Assembly (NCBI GenBank): GCA_964598245.1
Contig: CAZRAX010000004.1
Coordinates: 1 to 26,732, forward strand
Length of the DNA: 26,732 bases
Direction: 5' to 3'
Source: JAACPR01 sp964598245
Lineage (GTDB): Bacteria; Patescibacteriota; Minisyncoccia; Phycocordibacterales; JAACPR01
This document shows positions 22,135 through 26,732 of this stretch, in pieces (the stretch's first letter is position 1; each line of letters opens with the position of its first letter). The position numbers and the translations under genes are program-made. The notes below the pieces were generated by a model that did no database searches, was not told the origin of the DNA, and saw only the letters and a list, made by a program, of their open reading frames with translations.

Positions 22135-23400
22135 ATGAAATATTACAAAGATGTTTTAAAAAATGGAATTCGTATTATTACAGTTCCAATGAAAGATTCA
22201 CAATCAGCAATTGCCATGGTCGCTGTTGAAGCAGGATCACATTATGAAGATAAAAATATAAACGGGCTTTCTCACTTTTTGGAGCATATGTGTTTCAAGG
22301 GGACAGAAAACAGAACAGGTGAACAAATTAATTATGAACTTGATTCACTGGGTGCCGAAACAAATGCTTTTACTGGAGATGAATACACAGGTTATTATGC
22401 CAAGGCTCACTCTAAAAAAGTTGGTAAAATTTTAGAGATTGTTTCAGACATGTATCTAAACCCTCTTTTCCCCGAAAAAGATATTGATATTGAAAGAGGT
22501 GTAATTATTGAAGAAATTAATATGTACGAAGATCTTCCGATGAGAAAAATTTATGAAGTTTTTGAAAAACTTTTGTATGGAGATCAGCCAGCAGGTCGGT
22601 CTATTGCTGGTCCAAAAGAAAACATTAAAAAATTCACAAGAGATGATTTTGTTAAGTATCATCAAACTCATTATGTGCCCCAAAAAACAACTATTATTGT
22701 GGCTGGAAATATTAATAGAAAAGAAATATTAAAACAAGTAAAAGAAAAATTTAGTTCTGCAAAAGAGGATAAAATTGTTAAGAAAGCAAAAGTAAAAATT
22801 TCTCAAAAAAAACCTGAAATAAAAATTGAAAATAAAAAACTTGATCAAACTCATTTGATGATTGGGTTTCATTCTTTTAAAATGGGGGACAAAAGAAACA
22901 TAGCGCTTTCTGTTGCAAAAACTATTTTAGGTAGCGGGATGAGTTCTCGTTTATTCAAGAAAATGCGTGATGAATTAGGAATGTGTTATTACACCCGTGC
23001 CATGGTTAGTACTGTAACTGATGCTGGAAATTTTGCTGTGGCAACTGGTGTTGCGAATAATCGTGCAGAAGAAGCCGTCTCTGTAATTATTGAAGAATTT
23101 AAAAAACTTCGTGATGAGGATATTTCTGAAAAAGAATTAAAAAAAGCAAAAGAGTATCTTTTGGGTAGTATGGCCACTTCACATGAAACTTCTGATTCTT
23201 GGGCTGATTTTTATGGTTTTCAAGAGCTTCTACATCAAGAGATTAAAACTTTAAAACAAATTGAAAAAGAAATTAAGGCGGTAACTGTAAAAGATATTAA
23301 AAAAGTCTTAAAACAAGTCTTGAAAAATGAAAAATTAAATCTTGCGATGATTGGTCCACACAAAAACATCAGTAAATTCAAAAAATTATTAAAGGTTTAA
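22135..23400 (+). CDS. M16-family zinc metallopeptidase (pitrilysin-like)
   Basis: The 421-aa protein carries the inverted zinc motif H47-F-L-E50-H51 and the third ligand E127 in RGVIIEEINMYED, 76 residues downstream, exactly as in the M16 family. The first domain is catalytic and the second, from about residue 210, is the inactive half with the FRLR-like R-containing SSRLFKKMRDELGMCYY segment. No signal peptide is present, so it is probably cytosolic like the B. subtilis YmxG/MlpA group. Such enzymes degrade peptides or process small proteins. The gene has a near-leaderless promoter. The AI-2E-family gene follows 31 bases after its stop. Confidence 0.93.
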   Translation: MKYYKDVLKNGIRIITVPMKDSQSAIAMVAVEAGSHYEDKNINGLSHFLEHMCFKGTENRTGEQINYELDSLGAETNAFTGDEYTGYYAKAHSKKVGKILEIVSDMYLNPLFPEKDIDIERGVIIEEINMYEDLPMRKIYEVFEKLLYGDQPAGRSIAGPKENIKKFTRDDFVKYHQTHYVPQKTTIIVAGNINRKEILKQVKEKFSSAKEDKIVKKAKVKISQKKPEIKIENKKLDQTHLMIGFHSFKMGDKRNIALSVAKTILGSGMSSRLFKKMRDELGMCYYTRAMVSTVTDAGNFAVATGVANNRAEEAVSVIIEEFKKLRDEDISEKELKKAKEYLLGSMATSHETSDSWADFYGFQELLHQEIKTLKQIEKEIKAVTVKDIKKVLKQVLKNEKLNLAMIGPHKNISKFKKLLKV

Positions 23401-23415
23401 TTTTATATTGAAAAA

Positions 23416-23424
23416 TGATATATT
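23416..23424 (+). promoter_or_regulatory. Extended -10 promoter of the AI-2E-family gene
   Basis: TGA-TATATT (TGn plus a five-of-six -10) ends seven bases before the ATG at 23432. It supports that ATG over the TTG at 23408, which would lie upstream of the promoter. Confidence 0.5.
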
Positions 23425-23431
23425 GATTTAT

Positions 23432-24508
23432 ATGAAAAACATAAATCAACCAATTAACATAACAATTACCTCAGGGGCAATTATCAAAACCATTTTTTTC
23501 CTTTTAATGCTTTATATTGCTTTTCTTATTAAAGATTTAATTCTGGTTCTTCTTACTTCGGTTGTCATCGCTTCTTCTGTCGAGCCGGGGACTAGATGGT
23601 TTGTGAATAGGAGAATTCCTCGTGTTCTAGCAGTTTTGCTTATTTATATTATTATCATAACTTTCTTTTTTGGGTTGCTGATTTTCTTTTCAGGGCCATT
23701 ATTGAATGATTTGAGTAATGTGATAAATAATATTCCTGCTTATCTTGAGTCAATAACTTCTGGAGCTAACCGATTTCAAATTTCACCTGCATTTACTGAT
23801 GTTATCAATAATTTATCTGGTTCTTTTAAAAATGTTGATTTGCTTTCTTCAGCAGGGGAAAGCTTTACTGGTGTGACAACTGGTTTTCTAGCAACTGCTA
23901 GTGCTATTTTCGGTGGTATATTAAGTTTTGTTTTAATTGTTGTTCTGTCATTTTACCTAGCGGTCCAAGAAGACGGAGTGGCTAACTTTTTGAAAGTTAT
24001 CGTTCCAATTCAACATGAAAAATATATTTTAGATTTGTGGAAAAGATCACAAAGAAAAATTGGTTTATGGATGCAGGGGCAATTAGTTTTAGGGATTATT
24101 ATTGGTGTTTTGACTTATCTTGGACTTAGCATTTTGGGGGTTGAAAATGCGATGCTTCTAGCTGTTATTGCAGCTTTATTTGAATTAATACCGCTTTTTG
24201 GTCCAATTTTAGCCGCTGTGCCTGCCGCTGCTGTTGGTTTTGTTCAGGGAGGGCTAACTCTTGGATTTTTAGTTATTGGTCTGTATGTGATTATCCAGCA
24301 ATTTGAGAGTCAATTAATTCACCCCTTGGTTGTTAAAAAAATTGTTGGCATTCCTGCCATGATCGCAATTATTGCATTGATTGTTGGTGCTCAACTAGCT
24401 GGATTTTTAGGAATTTTAATCTCTGTTCCGTTGGCTGCTGTTTTGATGGAATATGTCAACGATATTGAAAGAAAAAAATCTGCTCAATTAAAAGAAATGG
24501 GTGAATAG
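23432..24508 (+). CDS. AI-2E/PerM-family membrane permease
   Basis: The 358-aa protein has the family's pattern: two to three N-terminal helices (about 12-70, with a VIASSVEPGTRWF segment), a central polar region predicted outside, and a block of five hydrophobic helices from about 150. Conserved motifs include VLSFYLAVQEDG, the LWKRSQRKIGLWMQGQL helix, ELIPLFGPILAAVPAA and QQFESQLIHPLVVKKIVGIPA. Family members include the E. coli autoinducer-2 exporter TqsA and Na/H antiporters, so the substrate cannot be named. I chose ATG 23432; the upstream TTG adds eight residues only. metG follows five bases after its stop. Confidence 0.9.
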   Translation: MKNINQPINITITSGAIIKTIFFLLMLYIAFLIKDLILVLLTSVVIASSVEPGTRWFVNRRIPRVLAVLLIYIIIITFFFGLLIFFSGPLLNDLSNVINNIPAYLESITSGANRFQISPAFTDVINNLSGSFKNVDLLSSAGESFTGVTTGFLATASAIFGGILSFVLIVVLSFYLAVQEDGVANFLKVIVPIQHEKYILDLWKRSQRKIGLWMQGQLVLGIIIGVLTYLGLSILGVENAMLLAVIAALFELIPLFGPILAAVPAAAVGFVQGGLTLGFLVIGLYVIIQQFESQLIHPLVVKKIVGIPAMIAIIALIVGAQLAGFLGILISVPLAAVLMEYVNDIERKKSAQLKEMGE

Positions 24509-24513
24509 ATAAG

Positions 24514-25953
24514 ATGTCAAAAAAACCTTTTTATATAACAACAACTCTTCCTTATGCCAATGCTAAACCACATATTGGTCATGCTTTGGAGTTTGTTCGT
24601 GCAGATGCGGTTGCGCGGTACAAAAGATTAACTGACCATGAAGTTTTTTTTAACACTGGTACAGATGAACATGGTATTAAAATTTATCAAAAATCCAAAG
24701 AAGAGGGGAAAGAGATAATGAATTTTTTGGATGAACAGGTGGGTCATTTCAAAGATTTATTGAAAAAGCTTAACATTAGTTATGATAAGTTTATTAGAAC
24801 AACAGACAAAGACCATCAAATTTCAGCTCAAAAATTTTGGCAAATTTGTGATCAGAATGGTTTTATATACAAGAAAAAATATAGTGGAATTTATTGTGTT
24901 GGTTGTGAAATGTTTTTAACCGAAAAAGATTTGGTTAATGGAAGATGTCGTCTTCACCCAAATAAAGATCCTGAATTTATTGAAGAAGAAAATTATTTTT
25001 TCAAATACAGTGAGTTTGCTGAAAAATTGCTTGAACTTTATGAAAAAGAAACTGATTTTGTTATTCCAGAATCTCGCTTAAAAGAAATAAGATCTTTTGT
25101 TAAGGATGGATTAAACGATTTTTCAATTTCTCGTTTAAAAGAAAAAATGCCATGGGGAATAGAGGTTCCAAATGACAAAGAACATGTGATGTATGTTTGG
25201 TTCGATGCCTTGGTGAATTATATTTCCACTTTGGGGTGGCCTGATAATTCTGATAATTTTGAAAAATTTTGGAATAATGGAACTCCTGTTCAATATTGTG
25301 GTAAAGATAATTTACAACATCAATCTGCTAGATGGCAGGCAATGTTAATGTCTGTTGGATTGAATCCGTCTAGGCATGTTGTTGTTAATGGATTTATTAC
25401 CAGCGGTGGTCAAAAAATGTCAAAAACATTAGGAAATGTTATTGATCCAATAGAGGTTATTGAGAAATATGGTTGTGACGCTTTGCGTTATTATCTCTTG
25501 CGAGAGTTAAGTTCTTATGAAGATGGTGATTTTACCATAGAAAGGTTTGAAGAGTCTTACAATGCTAATTTAGCTAATGGAATTGGAAATTTAACTAATC
25601 GAATTATGAAAATGTCAGAAGATTATCTTGAAAAAGTTTCTGTTGATAATTTAGTTTTCGAATTAAATGAAACTTATGTTGATGGTTTTGAAAAATTTGA
25701 TTTAGTCAAAGTATCAGATTCTGTTTGGGAAAAGATTGGGCAAATTGATGCAAAAATTCAAGAAACTGAACCATTTAAACTTATCAAAACTGATCCGGAG
25801 AAAGCAAAAAAAATCATCCAAGATTTGGTTGAAAAATTATATGAAGTTTCAAAATTGCTTGAACCATTGTTGCCAGAGACAGCTAAAAAAATTCAGCAAG
25901 CAATTAAAGATAACAAAAAACCGTCAGAACCTATTTTCGCTAGAATCAATTAA
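24514..25953 (+). CDS. metG: Methionyl-tRNA synthetase, short form
   Basis: The class I synthetase charges initiator and elongator tRNA-Met. Landmarks are PHIGH (H20-I-G-H23), the zinc knuckle C128-x2-C131...C145-x2-H148, WFDALVNYIS, and KMSKT (301-305). It ends after the helical anticodon-binding domain at 479 aa, lacking the C-terminal Trbp111-like tRNA-binding and dimerisation domain of longer bacterial MetRS; this fits a reduced genome. The fourth zinc ligand is histidine in place of the usual cysteine. tatD begins seven bases after its stop; metG-tatD adjacency is widespread in bacteria. Confidence 0.96.
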   Translation: MSKKPFYITTTLPYANAKPHIGHALEFVRADAVARYKRLTDHEVFFNTGTDEHGIKIYQKSKEEGKEIMNFLDEQVGHFKDLLKKLNISYDKFIRTTDKDHQISAQKFWQICDQNGFIYKKKYSGIYCVGCEMFLTEKDLVNGRCRLHPNKDPEFIEEENYFFKYSEFAEKLLELYEKETDFVIPESRLKEIRSFVKDGLNDFSISRLKEKMPWGIEVPNDKEHVMYVWFDALVNYISTLGWPDNSDNFEKFWNNGTPVQYCGKDNLQHQSARWQAMLMSVGLNPSRHVVVNGFITSGGQKMSKTLGNVIDPIEVIEKYGCDALRYYLLRELSSYEDGDFTIERFEESYNANLANGIGNLTNRIMKMSEDYLEKVSVDNLVFELNETYVDGFEKFDLVKVSDSVWEKIGQIDAKIQETEPFKLIKTDPEKAKKIIQDLVEKLYEVSKLLEPLLPETAKKIQQAIKDNKKPSEPIFARIN

Positions 25954-25959
25954 TTATTT

Positions 25960-26732
25960 ATGAAATATATTGATATTCATGCACATCTAAATTTTAAAGA
26001 TTTTGATCAAGATCGGGATAATGTTATTAATCGTTGTCGAGAAAATGATTTTGGTGTAATTAATATTGGGACTTGCTTTGAGACTTCCCAAGAAGTGATT
26101 GATTTGGCAAATCAAAATGAAAATATGTGGGCAATTATTGGTCTTCATCCGATTTATACTCCTGATGAACCAGAATTTTGGTTTGAAAAATTTCAACAAA
26201 TGATTGAAAAAGATCGTCAAAATAGTCAAAATAAAATTGTTGGAGTAGGAGAGTGTGGGTTGGATTTCTTTCATCTAAAAGGTGAAACTTCAGAAGAAAT
26301 TCTAACTGAGAAAAAAATTCAAGAAAAAGCTTTTCGTGATCAAATTGAATTTGCCATTAGAAATGATTTGCCGGTTATGATTCATTGTCGTGATGCTTAT
26401 GATGAGGTTTTAGATATATTAAAAGAATACAAAGAAAAATTAAAGAAAGGAGAAATAAAAGATTTTAATAAAGAACGACTTCGTGGAAATTGTCATTTTT
26501 TTGCTGGGACAATTGAAAAGGCTCAAAAATTTTTAGATTTAGAGTTCACTATTTCATTTACAGGTGTTATTACTTTTGCTAAAGATTATGAGGAATTGGT
26601 CAAGTTTGTGCCATTAGAAAAAATGCATGCAGAAACGGATAGTCCGTATGTGGCGCCAGTTCCGTTTCGCGGACAGAGGAATGAGCCAATTTATACTATT
26701 GAAGTAGTTAAAAAGATTGCAGAGATTAAAGG
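25960..26732 (+). CDS. tatD: TatD-family metal-dependent hydrolase (cut by the window edge)
   Basis: The frame is open to the last base; 257 complete codons are visible. The amidohydrolase-type metal site shows H7-x-H9 (DIHAHLNF), E98 (GVGECGLDFF), histidines in VMIHCRDA and GNCHFFAGT, and the aspartate of ETDSPYVAP. The protein resembles TatD/YcfH DNases, which are 3'-5' deoxyribonucleases or tRNA/DNA repair and quality-control hydrolases. An insertion with KKGEIKDFNKERLRG sits before the second histidine motif. Only the last few residues are missing from this window. Confidence 0.93.
   Translation, partial: MKYIDIHAHLNFKDFDQDRDNVINRCRENDFGVINIGTCFETSQEVIDLANQNENMWAIIGLHPIYTPDEPEFWFEKFQQMIEKDRQNSQNKIVGVGECGLDFFHLKGETSEEILTEKKIQEKAFRDQIEFAIRNDLPVMIHCRDAYDEVLDILKEYKEKLKKGEIKDFNKERLRGNCHFFAGTIEKAQKFLDLEFTISFTGVITFAKDYEELVKFVPLEKMHAETDSPYVAPVPFRGQRNEPIYTIEVVKKIAEIK

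Noticed and set aside
23408..23431. TTG start for the AI-2E-family gene
   Set aside because: It lies before the TGA-TATATT promoter and adds only eight residues.

Overview
The window looks like a fragment of a small, AT-rich Patescibacteria (CPR, probably Parcubacteria-like) genome. The basis is low GC in most genes, compact gene spacing, a DGR-class reverse transcriptase, short versions of housekeeping proteins (MetRS, RecO), uL11 with no uL1 behind it, and a dimeric (one-chain) GlyRS. TGA ends several genes (folD, the cytidylyltransferase-like gene), so the code is the standard bacterial one and not the UGA=Gly code of Gracilibacteria/Absconditabacteria. The lineage is inferred, because no 16S is present. 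Two 10-N placeholders (5082-5091 and 9403-9412) show a scaffolded, probably metagenomic, assembly.

Layout. 1-1290: a DGR-type reverse transcriptase preceded by a nine-G run, and an opposite-strand coding remnant abutting its 3' end. 1308-4299: envelope and C1 genes (four-helix membrane protein, anchored DsbA-like oxidoreductase, a 59-aa membrane microprotein, FolD, SIMPL-domain protein). 4301-5660: secE-nusG-rplK. 5697-9442: a block of clearly higher GC with DHFR, a cytidylyltransferase-like protein, a two-domain deaminase, a HIT protein and thymidylate synthase. 9567-13312: glyA, an HD-domain phosphohydrolase and argS. 13400-13877: a RHH/RelE toxin-antitoxin pair. 13949-21603: ileS with a complete histidine-phosphatase domain inside it, recO, a large anchored surface protein, glyS. 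21614-22134: a small unknown gene and a 99-base palindrome. 22135-26732: M16 peptidase, AI-2E-family permease, metG, and tatD cut by the window edge.

How the genes fit together. FolD, GlyA, DHFR and ThyA form an almost complete folate one-carbon/dTMP circuit. GlyA makes methylene-THF, ThyA uses it to convert dUMP to dTMP, DHFR regenerates THF, FolD interconverts the oxidation states, and the deaminase could supply dUMP. Four aminoacyl-tRNA synthetases (Arg, Ile, Gly, Met) lie within about 14.5 kb.

The most unusual points are the histidine phosphatase inserted in IleRS with its catalytic residues intact; the protein pairing a degenerate nucleotidyltransferase-like domain (HQGY for HxGH) with a zinc deaminase, translationally coupled to an intact nucleotidyltransferase; a recurring layout in which an (often extended) -10 box ends only 6-9 bases before the start codon, suggesting leaderless mRNAs; and the 99-base palindrome between two divergent genes.
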